Positions 1 through 10,436 of a DNA stretch of 64,000 nucleotides are shown here, piece after piece (positions within the stretch are counted from its first letter, which is position 1; every line of letters begins with the position of its first letter). The DNA lies in contig JAKSZP010018540.1 of the NCBI GenBank assembly GCA_022478985.1, positions 101,471 through 165,470 of the forward strand, in the 5' to 3' direction. The notes under the pieces were generated by a model, which worked only from the letters and a program-made list of their open reading frames with translations, was not told the origin of the DNA and did not search any database. Origin of the DNA: Massospora cicadina. Its lineage: Eukaryota; Entomophthoromycota; Entomophthoromycetes; Entomophthorales; Entomophthoraceae. The position numbers and the translations under genes were made by a program.

Positions 1-591
1 ACCCTGCGTACACGTCCAACTTCACCCATGAGGCCACAACAACAGCGTTTGAGTGGAGATTTTGGTTGTCCCCTCCCCCACATGCCATGCACTCAAACCA
101 GAAGCAAAATCTAGCACCCTAAACCCAAGCTGGCCAATGCACACCCATGACAACTAAATGGGTGCAGGCTTGGACCAATGTTCAATCCAGAAAAGCTCCA
201 GCCCTAAAACCTACACAACCAAAGTCATATACCTCCTTATATTACAGAAATAACCAAAATACCTGGAACTTATTGGAGGAAGTGACCAAATCTGGTAAAA
301 TTGTCCCACCACCAAGTTATCCAATTGATTTAATACCTTATCTGAATTTAGACTTTGATGCTCAAGCCCCAACCAACTGGTATCTCCCAAACCCAAAGTC
401 ACCTTTTTCCAAAGTGAACATCAGCTTACTGAGGTCCTGGTGGCCTCACCCAATATCCCTGTTATTGCATATTTGTATGCAAAATCTATCACAGAATTTA
501 AAAAAAGGCTGCACCCCCTTGTTCCCATCTTATTTTCCTCCTACCACAAAAGAGGAAATACTTTGCTCTACAAAGCTGCCACCACCGTTAT
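1..591 (+). pseudogene. L3: degenerate LINE-like coding region, left part
   Basis: Two overlapping forward frames are visible: 147-677 (176 codons, running into the K LTR) and 440-591 (carrying RLHPLVPILFSSYHKRGNT). The second frame continues after element K at 3374 with AVKHVAELESFLQIH, so K split one coding sequence. I do not recognise the domain. I call it LINE-like because the sequence after the second half (3374-3838) ends in a 3' tail closely resembling the 3' end of LINE L1 (CGTCCCCTGGTCA, then an A/T-rich tail). A frameshift near 430-450 separates the two frames. The 5' end lies outside the window. It could instead be a non-autonomous partner that borrows a LINE 3' end. Confidence 0.45.
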
Positions 592-1128
592 TGTCAGGAT
601 TCTCCCTTTATTGGGGGAAGCCCCAACTAGGGGTTGCAATTCACCTATGGTTGGAAGCCAGATTGGGCTCCCATTAACATGGATTGAGCCTGATCTGAAG
701 TATTGGGGATTGGCCCCAGATAATTATATTATATTTAAATTTAATTTGACACTGGTTACTAATTCTGAGGATGTCAAAACTCAATTGGGTTGCGGAAAAA
801 TCCCTTTTGGTGCTCTCACCCAATCAAGATAGCCCTTTTGGAGCACTGAAACTTATGCTGGGGTTGCTCATAAGCCCCCTGTAATAATATTTATATTAAT
901 TAAATTACAATCCCATGCTGACTCTTTTACTATTCTGATTACTTGCTTTCCTGATCCATCAAGATCCTATAAATACCTTGAGGATCATTTTAATAAACCA
1001 CCGTTTCTCACCTATATATTTTTCATTTTTAGCTTTACTTTGGGCCTTAATGATCTATTAACTCTCTGGGGGCTTCAGGGCCCTGATTAATAGGGCCAGG
1101 TTGGAGTTCCTCCCCCAAAGTCCCAACA
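592..1128 (+). repeat. K 5' LTR
   Basis: It runs TG to CA. A TATAAATA box at 968-975 is followed by AATAAA at 992-997, and both are kept in the right-hand copy. The unusually close spacing of the two signals suggests a short R region. Confidence 0.8.
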
Positions 1129-1147
1129 GTATTGCTCACCACAGGGG
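1129..1147 (+). promoter_or_regulatory. K primer-binding-site candidate
   Basis: The bases directly after the LTR (GTATTGCTCACCACAGGGG) match the site used by the A family (TGGTGCTCACTACAGGGG) except for a few transitions and the first base. This points to the same priming tRNA. Confidence 0.55.
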
Positions 1148-1304
1148 CTTCACTGGTGGGCTGCTTGAGTAGTTAGAGGTTTGGTTACGGAGTGGTGAAA
1201 GCCACTGGTTAAGACCAGCGCTCCATCAAAGGGGCGCTGGGGGTCTTGGCCCACCATTGGGGTGGGTCGCACTGAAGGATACCATCTGGTTAAGTGGAGG
1301 GCAT

Positions 1305-2387
1305 TGTCAGGATTTTATTTAGATGGATCCTTCTGATAATATCAGAATTAGGGGTCTCAGTTAGTCAGGCGTAATTGCTGGCTAATCCCTAGTTTGATAC
1401 TATTTAATAGTATATAATTTAATCAAGTCTAGATTCAGCAGAATCTGCTCTCACTGATAAAACGCCATCCAAAGATTGTTGTGGGAGTTTCTAGAGGAAA
1501 ATCGAGGAATCTAGTATGAATCATATGAAAATGGTTCCAACAACTAATTTGGAGCACTGGCAACTCATGCCAGGGATGCTCAAAGTTCTATTTAATTACA
1601 AATTTATATATGATCAACCAGTGACTTAAGCTGAGAATGGATTGACCTAAAATTAATTTTCAGTGATCAGATGAGCAGATCTGGAGGGATTTGCTATGAA
1701 TACAAATGAATGAAGTTTACAAACTGATAGAGTTTTGGAACCAATATAGCTGATATGTTTTCCAGTATTGATTGGCCAAAGAGTGCTGGGGGCGCAGTAG
1801 CCCTGAAAGTGGTATATATAGTTGTTCATTCCCTCCTAATAAACATCTCTTATTTGCACATCTTCCCTGTTTGTTTGAAGTAGCTTAGAGAAACTAATGT
1901 GGGGAAGGTGGGATAGGAGATCCCTGATAGGCGTGGGTGATCATGCCTGGAGTGGCTGGCGCTGCCAGCTCCCATGCCTCCTCCCTATGAGGAACTGGTG
2001 GGAACCTGGCCAGCTGGCTACCAGCAGATGCGCTGAATGGCTGCCAACCTTGCAGGGTGCAGAGCAAGAGTTCCATAGCCGCCCAGGAAGGAGATGGACT
2101 CACTGGGCATGCCCAGATGGGTTGGTGAAGGGTCACGAGGGTGGGGCAGCATGGAAGTGCTTGAGCCGACCAGGGAGGGGGCAGTACTTACCAGGGCACA
2201 CGCCAATGACACCTGGGGCTAAAGGCGAAGCCGTTGGTGGTTAGTTGGTGGGTTGGACGCAGACTTGTAGTGGTTGGTATGCCAATGAAGGCAAAATGGC
2301 AAAGGGCCAATCAGTCTTCATACTGGTGGCCTGGCACACTGTTGGAGCCCATGATCAATTTCATGACAGTGGTGCTCACTACAGGGG
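1305..2387 (+). repeat. LTR-like block inside K, followed by a second primer-binding-like site
   Basis: The block opens TGTCAGGATT at 1305, the same ten bases that open the K LTR, and closes ATGACA at 2368. TATATATA lies at 1813-1820 and AATAAA at 1838-1843. It is followed after one base by TGGTGCTCACTACAGGGG (2370-2387), an exact copy of the A-family primer site. This looks like the 5' LTR and primer site of another LTR element of about 1.06 kb LTR length caught inside K. No partner LTR is visible in the window. A chimeric K interior produced by template switching is an alternative. Confidence 0.45.
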
Positions 2388-2838
2388 CACCTGAGTTCTC
2401 AGCAAGAGCTAAGATGGAAGGAGGAGGGGCTGTCCCTGGCCTCTGACCCAAAAGGGCAAGTCAGGATAAGGGGGGCTAATGCCCCCAAAACTAGCCTAAG
2501 CAGCTAAGCCCAGGTTATCAGGGATGTCATCCCAATAACAGCTCTTATGACAATGCTGGCCTCAGCACTGATGCTGAGACCTCCTCCCGATGCCAGCCCC
2601 CATGCCAATGCCAGGTATTAACCCCAATACCAGAACTCCTCCAGATGCTGGCCCCAGTGCCAATGTTGGTGCCATTCCTGATGCCAGCTCTTACACCAAT
2701 GCTGGGGCCACTTCCCAATGATGCTCGCCAGATCCTGCCATTGTGTCCACGCCAGCTACCTTGGCTGCTCCACCCTGCCACCCAGATCTAGTACCCCTGC
2801 CTCAGCTCTGACCCCTAGTCAAGGCTTTGAGGGGGCTC
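2388..2838 (+). other. K interior: Ala/Pro/Asn-rich low-complexity stretch
   Basis: Between about 2545 and 2770 the sequence repeats units of the type GATGCTGGCCCCAGTGCCAAT in degenerate form. One forward frame reads as imperfect repeats such as PDAGPSANVGAIPDAS. It may be the tail of a gag-like protein, but it has stops and no recognised domain. A purine tract precedes the right LTR at about 2821-2835. Confidence 0.35.
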
Positions 2839-3373
2839 TATCAGGATTCTCCCTTTATTGAGGAAAGCCCCAACTAGGGAGCAATCCACCTAAGGCTGGA
2901 AGCCAGATTGGGCTCCCATTAACATGGATTGAGCCTGATATGAAGTATTGGGGATTGGCCCCAATAATTATATTATATTTAAATTTAAATTTGACACCAG
3001 CATCTAATTTTGAGGATGTCAAAACTTAATTGGGTCACGGAAAAATCCCTTTAGGTGCTTGCACCCAATCAAGTTACCCTTTTGAGAGCACCGGCAACTT
3101 ATGCTGAGGAAGCTCCCACTCCCCTTGCAATATTATTTATATTATTTGAATCAGAATCCCATGATGACTCTTTCACTATTCTGATAACTTCCTTTCCTGA
3201 TCCATCAAGTTCCTATAAATACCTCAAGGATCATTTTAATAAACCACCATTTCTCACCTATCTTTTTCCATTTTTAGCTTTAATTTGGGCCTTAATGGCT
3301 TATTAACTCGCTGGGGGCTTCAGGGCCATGATTGATAGGGTCAGGTTGGAATTTATCCCCCAAATTCCTGACA
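2839..3373 (+). repeat. K 3' LTR
   Basis: Direct copy of 592-1128 with scattered transitions. The first dinucleotide is TA instead of TG, a G-to-A change. The TATAAAT and AATAAA signals are kept near 3214-3245. Confidence 0.8.
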
Positions 3374-3838
3374 GCTGTCAAGCATGTTGCTGAACTGGAA
3401 AGTTTTCTACAAATACACACACCACAGTAGCCAATATTGCGAAATATGAACAACCTCATGAAGCCGCATCCAGGCAGAACACCATGTTGCTGAACTCTTA
3501 GAGGCCTTCACCCAGGCCCAAATTGTCAATATCAGCAACTATCTAATCCATCTTGACCCTCATCCCACGGATATCTCAACCCCCTGATCTCATCATTCAT
3601 CAACCACTACAATGCTGAACCTGATGTCGATCCACCCAATCCCCCCTCCCCCTCCACCATGGTGGGATAAGTGGCTCGCCACTATGCCACTTAGTAGGTA
3701 TTTTCTCATTTCTTTTTGTGTCTCGCTGCTCAAAAAGGGAGTTCAATTCATTTTTTTGGTTGGTTTAGTTATATAGTTCCAGTTTTGGTATTGTCCGTCC
3801 CCTGGTCATCTTTCCTCAGTTAAAATAAAAACGAAGCA
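3374..3838 (+). pseudogene. L3: LINE-like coding end and 3' untranslated tail
   Basis: Continuation of the sequence interrupted by K. Reading resumes with AVKHVAELESFLQIHTHHSS, stops appear soon after, and HVAELLEAFTQAQIVNIS follows. From about 3700 the sequence is T-rich and noncoding and ends TGTCCGTCCCCTGGTCA...CAGTTAAAATAAAAA. The end of LINE L1 (57195-57229) has the same arrangement, CGTCCCCTGGTCAGC...GTTAAATAAAATA. A shared 3' end usually means shared recognition by one reverse transcriptase. A1 gag sequence starts immediately after, so L3 inserted into A1. Confidence 0.55.
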
Positions 3839-3839
3839 A

Positions 3840-5620
3840 ATGGATGTGCATGTGTTAAACTACAACAGTTCGTCTTATTCAGAGTGTACCTAAAGTGATA
3901 TCTTCATAAGAAATATTAAAATTAGAGTGTTATAGATACTGTTGCCCTCATAAATATAGTATCCACTCAGCTAGTGGCTAAGATTCCGCTGAACCTGATA
4001 TGGATTGTCAGGTAGTGTAAGGGACTGCTGGAGCACAAAGCATTTTGTTGGAGGGCGCTTACAGCACGTTGTCTTTGAGGTTCAGGTTAATTGGCGCATC
4101 TTCTCTGGCCATGTTTTTGCCTAATAACTATGACACGCTGATTGAGACCACATTCAATTGGCAATTTGGGGCAGTGATCGATATGGTGAAGGAAACTTTG
4201 AGATTTTGGGGCAACGGATTCCCCACTATTTTACCTCCAGAATAGTCCCAAAAGACCCCAATTGTTTAAAAAAATAAAATTTTTTGTATAGTGACAGTTT
4301 AATCCCTGTTCACTATTGGCAGATGAAGTGGAGGATCAGAGATCTCATTAACCCAAATTATGAGTGTAATGGTCTTCCACTAAGGGCTGCGACCACTTTA
4401 AGTATACCTACCAGGCATCAGGTTATAGTAGGGATGGAGATTGAAATAAATGTATCTGAAGGCCTATATGGTGAAATCATGGGTTCCTACCAGCAATTAC
4501 AGCTTGAACCCCACTTGAATCCTGGACTACTGTTACCATGGCATGGCAAAGTAAAGCTCTTATTAGCAAACCTACAGAAGGAGTCTATGGTGGGTTAAAG
4601 ACACCAAGTGGTGGCTTTTCTGCATCTAACTCCAATTGATGAGGTTCATCATATACATGACCTAAGTTCATGGGAGGATCTAGGTATATAAGAAAAAACC
4701 CTCAGCCAACGTAATGACTGTGGTTCTGTGCGAGGCCCTGACCGGGCTGTTGGATGACCAGATAGATAGGGTGATGGCCATGTTTGATAAACATCAAGAA
4801 ATTTTTGCATCTGACGACAATTATTTGGGATGTGACCTTAAGGTGGAACATCAGTTGGACATGGGAGACCACCCTTACATTTGATCATGGCCTTTTACTG
4901 ATCCAATGTGGCAAAAGAAGTTAATCTGCGGAAATAGATAAATTGATCAAACAGGGAATGTTAAAGCTATCAAAGAGCTTCTGGTCGTCCCCAGTGCTCA
5001 TCATTAAGAAGAAGGGAGGCACTAATCAAGAGGGAATTGACTACTAGAAGTATAACCATATCACAAAAAATGATTTCTATCCGCTTCTGCAAATTGACAA
5101 TTCTCTGGATTGGCTGGGTGGGGCCAAAAAATTCTCAGACATGGATTTGATATCAGTATACTGGCAAATCGAGTTGCCAATGGGAGAATGGGAGAAATGC
5201 GCTATTTATACCTTAAAGGGATTGTTCCAACCCATATGTATGCCTCAAGAGTTATACAATGCCACAGCTACGTTCCAGAGGGCCATGGACACCTTCTTGG
5301 GTGACCTTAAAAATGTACCGCGTTCTAGTCTACCTTGATGATATCAACACGTTATTGCAGATGTACATTGAGCATTTAGACCATTTAGAGCAAGAGTTCC
5401 GCCATCTTGCTGAAGCTAACATAAAATCAAACCTCAAAAATGCCATTTTTTCAAAAGCAATTAGTTATCTTGGGTTTATAGTAGACTCAAAAGGGCTTAG
5501 CTCTCAGCTGGCAAATGTTGAAGCTATATGAAAGATGACCCATCCAGGCAACAAGAGGGATATCCAGGTGCTCTTAGGAATGGTTGGGTAATACCGCCGG
5601 TTCATCCTTAACTTCAACTG
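3840..5620 (+). pseudogene. A1 gag end, protease and reverse transcriptase
   Basis: After the gag-end words the protease box reads IDTVALINIVS (3931-3963) against DTGAP(L/V)NIVS in A4 and A3, so the catalytic DTGA triad is lost by Gly-to-Val. A PR-RT linker follows (about 4045-4700). The reverse transcriptase includes FSDMDLISVYWQIELP near 5130-5175, the fingers/palm region, and an intact YLDD box at 5331-5342. It continues through LGFIVDSKGL, typical of the RT thumb. Several frame changes and stops break it. In the intact family this polyprotein would mature gag and copy the RNA. Confidence 0.75.
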
Positions 5621-7350
5621 TATTGGGGCTTTTCTTCAAGTTATTAAAGAATAACGCAACCTTTGATTGGACTGAGCTTTGTCAAAACGTTTTTGATGTT
5701 TTATGGACCGCATTGGATAGTTCTCTAGTCTAACAGTACCCTATTTTTTGAGAATGAATTTATTGTAAAACGGACGCATCTTTTTCCGCCTCAAGGGCAG
5801 TATTATCACAGAAGGATAATGATGGCTTGGAGCACCCCATTGCACATTGTAGTCAGAGCTTGAACTGCCACTAACAGAACTATACCTGAATAAGTGGGAT
5901 TACCTCACTGTGAGTTATGCTTATAATCAGTTTTGAGTCTACCTTCACAGAGAAAATTCAAGGTTGTTATGGATCATGCACGTTAAATTGGTTACAGAAC
6001 CTTTGCTAGCCCAAAGGGCGCCTTTATAGATGGGCTCTAAAGCTGCAGGATTTATAATTTGAAATACTCCATTGTCCTGGTGCAAAGCACCAAAATGCTG
6101 ACTGCTTACCTTAGTACCAACTTTGCAGTAATAGCGGATTTGGGCGACTTGCTATATGAAAAAATGGTCAGAAGTAAATATGCGGACAAACTTCTGCATG
6201 ATATTTGGGCGCTAGATGGGATGATGGCCAATACAATCTGGAAAAATGGGGAGAAATATAAAAAAGATTGGTAACAATACACCAAGTTTCCCAAAACCCT
6301 CTTCTTGACCGGACTTTATTTTAAGTGTGCACAAGGTGGTGGGTCATGGAGGATTATGTAAAACGTTGAAATTCTTATGGCTTCAATACTATTGGGAAAA
6401 AGTGCATTTTTATGTAATAGAGACCATTTCCTGCTGCTTTCAGTGCCAAGTGGAGAAACTGCTCTGCCAGAAGACCTCTTACCAGCTGGTGAAACCTCAT
6501 TTTTTTAGCAAACAGTATTCATTGATGTTGTTGGGTCCTTTCTGACAGGAGCTAACCAGTATAAGTATACCATGGTGGCAATTGACCATTTGACAAGGTG
6601 GGTTGAGGAAAGGAAAGTTGGGATCTGGGGGCGGTTACTTTGGCTAAGTTTGTAATGGAATGATAATTCAGCGTGACAGTTGCCCTCAGTTTAGCCTTTA
6701 ACACAACGAAACTAATTTACCTCCCACATCATACCTAAGAACAATAAAATGATGGCTATCCATGGGGTTCTGACGATACCAAATCAAAACAAATTTAACA
6801 GAATGGTCAAATGGGTTAATGGGACCTGGTGAACATACTTTGGAAGTTGGTTACAGATAGACCCTCCAATTGGATTACCCTCCTTTCCACCATTGTGTTC
6901 GTCTATAATATTTGCTGCCACTTGGCAACAGGGAAAATTCCTTTTCAGTTACAATATGAATGGCACCCCACTCTAACCGCACTACTCTAGCCTGCCTGGA
7001 AGATACCAGTGGAATGGGTCCTCAACACTACTTGACTGCCCTAACAAATACGCTGATTAAATTAAAAATTGAAGGATAATTGTTCAGTTTAGCAAAGAAT
7101 TTAAGAATCATGATGATAATCAGGTATGGCGTAATGGGCTAGCGCAGTTCAAAGATGGGGATATGGTTCTATTCCACGATCAGCATGGTTTTGGGCGGAA
7201 GCATAAGATTGCTAATATCTGGATTAGGCCTTTTGAGATAATAGAAAAACAGGTGATGATACCTATAATATCAAGAGCCCCACAAGTGATCAGAATATTA
7301 ACCAAGTGCATGCAAAGTTCATTTGGGCATATAAACAACAATAGACTTAT
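5621..7350 (+). pseudogene. A1 RNase H and integrase
   Basis: The RNase H start is readable at 5767-5870 as VKTDASFSASRAVLSQKD, keeping the TDAS aspartate, and then decays. The integrase zinc-binding region lies at about 6320-6480 (VVGHGGLCKTLKFL, then CCFQCQVEKL), the His/Cys finger typical of gypsy integrases. The core is fragmented between 6520 and 6980. The C-terminal DNA-binding part (FHDQHGFGRKHKIANIWI) spans 7163-7320 and matches the same region in A3, A4 and A5. The reading breaks off around 7350 where an unrelated insert begins. There is no chromodomain. Confidence 0.75.
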
Positions 7351-8628
7351 CCAGAAAGAAAAAGATCATCCTGTGGGGTATATAAGCTAAGTTTATTTGG
7401 TGTTACTTTTTGGGTTCTTCCACTGAGCCATATTTGTCTCCCCGCCCTTTCTTGGTTTCTTGCAGTGCATCTTGTGCCTAAATCAGTGGGACCTCAATTT
7501 CTTCTTTCGCCGCTTCAGGGGGTGGTGCAGATTTGCTGGATTTTTCTTTGGTTAGTAGTGGGGGCAGAGGCTGCTTTGTCAGGGGTGAGGTAGTTGGAAC
7601 CGCTCTGGGGCCATTGCACCAGCAAACGGAGGGAGGAGAGGGTGGAGGAATTAGAGGAGGATGATGGACTGGGGACTCATTGGAAAAGGTGAGGTGGCGT
7701 TAGCTCAGCTGGGTGATCAATACTAAACTGCTCTTTCCCCACTAGGAGAAAAGCCCATAACAACATGCGCTGATGGTTTCTGGAGATCAAGGAGTATGCG
7801 AGAAGAGTGGGACAGAGTTGTAGGGGCTGGAAAACAAGAAGGTGAGTCCCAGTCAGGTGAAAAGGCTGCGCCCAGTGCCAGGCAATCCATTTGGAAGTCC
7901 TTCATACTAGGATAACAGCTGGGAAAGGAGCAGCTGTAAAAGCTTCTAGTTGGGCTCATTCAAGGGCCTGGTGCCACTCCATCCCTAACCCTAACTAACC
8001 CATGGGATGAAAAAAGACCATGTTGCCAATGAAGCCCCATGATGGGGAGGTATTAAGATGATTTGTTGGCACTAAGGGTGGCAAATGCTGCGGCAAACCC
8101 AGATTTCATGCAATTTAACCTGTTATTTTAGAAGCTCACCCCTAGGGACTGGAAGTGGGTAGGAGTTCTGTGGAAGAACTCCGACTAGCTGGCTATCACC
8201 CGCCTCATGGAACACAGCATCCATTGGAACAACAATACCACAGGATGAGGATCGGTGGGAGGTGGGAGCAATAGATGGCTGAAGCCATCTGCCAGGAGCT
8301 GGGCCACATTGTTAAATGAAGGACCTGCTCCGCTTCCCTCCCCAGTGTAACTGGGCCACTATTCCAAAAAGGAGGCACTCAAGGAAGAAAATGCCCAACG
8401 AATTTGGGAAGGAGCACTTCTTGGGTCAGAAGGGTCACAGCGTCCACTTTGGCCCTTCCTTCATCACCCAGGGGAAGGGGGAACTGGGGAAGTTAATGAG
8501 GCCTGGGTCAGCCAGATCTGCGTCAAGCCATATTGGAAAGAGAAGTTGAAGTCTTGAGCTCATGGTTGTTGCCGCATGGTGGGCTGCATCAGGATGATTA
8601 AAGAATGGTATACAGCATATAGTCCAGT
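7351..8628. other. Unidentified insert between A1 integrase and its 3' LTR
   Basis: In A2-A5 the integrase end is followed within tens of bases by the purine tract. Here about 1.28 kb intervenes. The insert is richer in G and C than its surroundings. One forward frame around 8371-8545 reads without stops (EENAQRIWEGALLGSEG), but I recognise no family. A telomere-like run CCCTAACCCTAACTAACCC lies at 7983-8001. Both junctions show CCAG-(A/T)AAAG-like sequence, so a long target duplication is possible but not proven. Confidence 0.5.
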
Positions 8629-8642
8629 AAAAGGGGGTGGAA
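8629..8642 (+). promoter_or_regulatory. A1 polypurine tract
   Basis: AAAAGGGGGTGGAA lies directly before the LTR start. The related elements have AAGGAGGGG(G)TAA in the same place. It primes plus-strand synthesis in Ty3/gypsy elements. Confidence 0.65.
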
Positions 8643-9127
8643 TGCCAAGAAATCTATATGACTGGACAATAAAACAAAATAGCCACTGTCTGATCATTGG
8701 TTAATCGTCATGATTAGGGCTATATAACTATTATCAATTAATTTGAGTTGATGATGAGAATATTCAACCCCAGCGGGTAGGAAGAATTATGCCAAAGATT
8801 CAATGATGAAGCGAAATCCTGAAAAAGTTGTAAGTAGGGAGTAACCAGGCGTAAGGGTCAAAACTGACCAGAAATGATGAAGATATAATTGCAAAGGGAA
8901 AAAAGGAAGGGGCTGTTTTGATTAAGAAGAAGAGAGTTAGCAATAGGAGCTGTGTGATATAAAATAAGAAAATAAAATGTTGTCGCTGAAGTAATTGCTT
9001 CATGTTCTATTATAATTAGTGAGTTAATTTGAGACTGATGATCTCCATATCGCCCACCATTGCTCAATGGGATTGACCCTGTGAAACCCCTTTGGCATAT
9101 CTCTAATATATCGCCAAAGTTATAACA
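8643..9127 (+). repeat. A1 3' LTR
   Basis: It starts TGCCAAGAAATCTATATGACTGGACAATAA-like, aligning base for base with the start of the A3 LTR up to ATATGACTGG. It ends with the family-typical block: TTGCTCA-TGGG-TTGACCCTG, then a short A/T stretch, then GTTATAACA. No clear TSD follows (next bases CCCCT). Confidence 0.75.
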
Positions 9128-9132
9128 CCCCT

Positions 9133-10436
9133 TGTCTCGATTTTAGGAAGTCAAAAAGTGGAAAGAAAGATTTCAATAGGAAATCAATTTGGCTGAAGCC
9201 TATTTCATAAAAATTGCAACAATCTGTGAGAAATCTGAGAACGATTGGTGAATTGAGACCAAAATCCTAACAGTGACGTCAGCCTAGAAATTGATCCAGC
9301 AATGATCCCTCCAAAGGGAAAGAATTTTTTAGGAAAATTGCAAAATGCGCTAGTATGCTGGAACCCCAACAGAAAAAAGATTTGGCAACAGGAACTGCAA
9401 ATTGAGAACTTGCAATGTACAAACTGAGCCCTGATGCAAAATTCTCAGCGTTTTTAAAGAAGATTTGCATGTCTAGTTGTAAGAAATGTTCCTCAGTCCC
9501 CGCCCCTTACTTCCCTTTTAACTATAAGAACCCAGTACTCTACAGATGGTAGAGTGTTGGGTTATTTTGTACTAATATAAATAAACCTCTAAGTCGCCAA
9601 ATTCTTTGATTATTTGATAAGTTTCAACTAGTTTGGCATCATTAAGGAACCACTCTAACCAATGGAGGGTCCACACTAATTTAAATCAGTAATGAAGGTG
9701 TCTGTCACATTGGTTATTTCAGCTATTACCTTTCTCAGAGTGTAAACTCTCAGGAGTTGTACTTTAAAAGTATTGAAAGATGCTCTAATATAACAAAAAT
9801 GACTATTGGGAATTTTAAATTGAATGGAATTACCAAACGCTCAACTTAATCCACACAAATTATGCAAAAAACGTAAATGACCATTTGGCATTTGCATCTT
9901 GTGGGGAAACCGTTGGTATTAAACCCAACAAAGCAATTGCCACCCCTCAGTTTCAAATATGTGCTCAAAAGTATTGTAAATATTTCCCAAAGTAAACCAA
10001 GGAGAGAGGATTAACACTTAATCTAATACTCCCCAATCATGAAGGAAAAGGATACAGAATTCAGCGAATGCTACACAAAGTGAAATGATTGAGATTGAAC
10101 CTGACAAGAGCCATTGTTTATGCACATTATCTGGTGCATATCTAATGCGTTGGAAGTTCTACCCAAATGAAAAACACAAATGGTCAGAACAATCCATTTC
10201 CGCTGACCCTGGAAGTTTGAATCCCATACCAAAGAATGGGCAAGATTACTTCCAGCGATCAGTTTGTTGGTTGTAGTAGGGACGATGTTTATAGACCAAT
10301 AGTTTAAATTTTTCCCGCGTGTTTCTTATTTGTATATCATCAGAATGTAGATGCCTTGCAGATATGGATTTCATTATGGGTATTGTATTTCCCCATTGAG
10401 AGTCAATTCTTTCTTTGGCTCAACAATTGTCCAATA
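9133..10436 (+). repeat. H1 5' LTR (about 1.3 kb)
   Basis: Its first 450 bases match 34497-34941 and the remainder matches 36849-37715, the two halves of the 3' LTR split by R2. The core promoter is recognisable: TATAAG at 9533-9538 and AATAAA at 9580-9585, with the TATA kept at 34889-34895 in the other copy. The last 20 bases align without gaps between copies (ending CCAATA here, CTGACA there). The length is more than twice that of the A-family LTRs. Confidence 0.72.

Larger units (their letters stand above)
592..3373 (+). mobile_element. K: LTR element without polymerase genes
   Basis: Two direct repeats, 592-1128 and 2839-3373, share order and sequence over their whole length. They start TGTCAGGATT/TATCAGGATT and end CCCAACA/CCTGACA, as expected for LTRs. 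A primer-binding-like site follows the left copy and a purine run (AGGCTTTGAGGGGG) precedes the right one. The flanks GTTAT (587-591) and GCTGT (3374-3378) match at 3 of 5 positions with two transitions, which fits a decayed 5-bp duplication. The 1.7-kb interior shows no PR, RT, RH or IN motif in any frame. I therefore read K as non-autonomous (LARD-like) or internally replaced. It interrupts the L3 coding region. Confidence 0.72.
3840..9127 (+). mobile_element. A1: Ty3/gypsy retrotransposon, 5' part outside window
   Basis: The right part of an A-family gypsy element: gag end, PR, RT, RH, IN, then (after an unrelated insert of about 1.28 kb) a purine tract and the 3' LTR. The start abuts the L3 tail, and the first readable words (DVHVLN, SSSYSECT) align with the gag C-termini of A3 (VNVHVLN, SYSECMYCD) and A4. 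The upstream half should lie left of the window, beyond L3. The element is badly decayed: no frame exceeds about 105 codons. Confidence 0.8.

Noticed and set aside
147..677. 176-codon frame as an independent host gene
   Set aside because: Its last 29 codons run into the K LTR, and the coding trace continues in another frame across K to 3374. It is part of a broken mobile sequence.
2545..2780. Tandem satellite or minisatellite
   Set aside because: The units are irregular in length and spacing. It reads better as a low-complexity Ala/Pro-rich coding remnant.
7983..8001. Telomere-like CCCTAACCCTAACTAACCC
   Set aside because: Only about three units, inside an insert in a retrotransposon. Too short to call a telomere or a healed end.
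7360..8605. Possible terminal inverted repeats (ATCATCCTG near 7366 and CAGGATGAT near 8590) of a DNA transposon
   Set aside because: Nine bases can match by chance, there is no TA or other clear duplication, and no transposase is readable.
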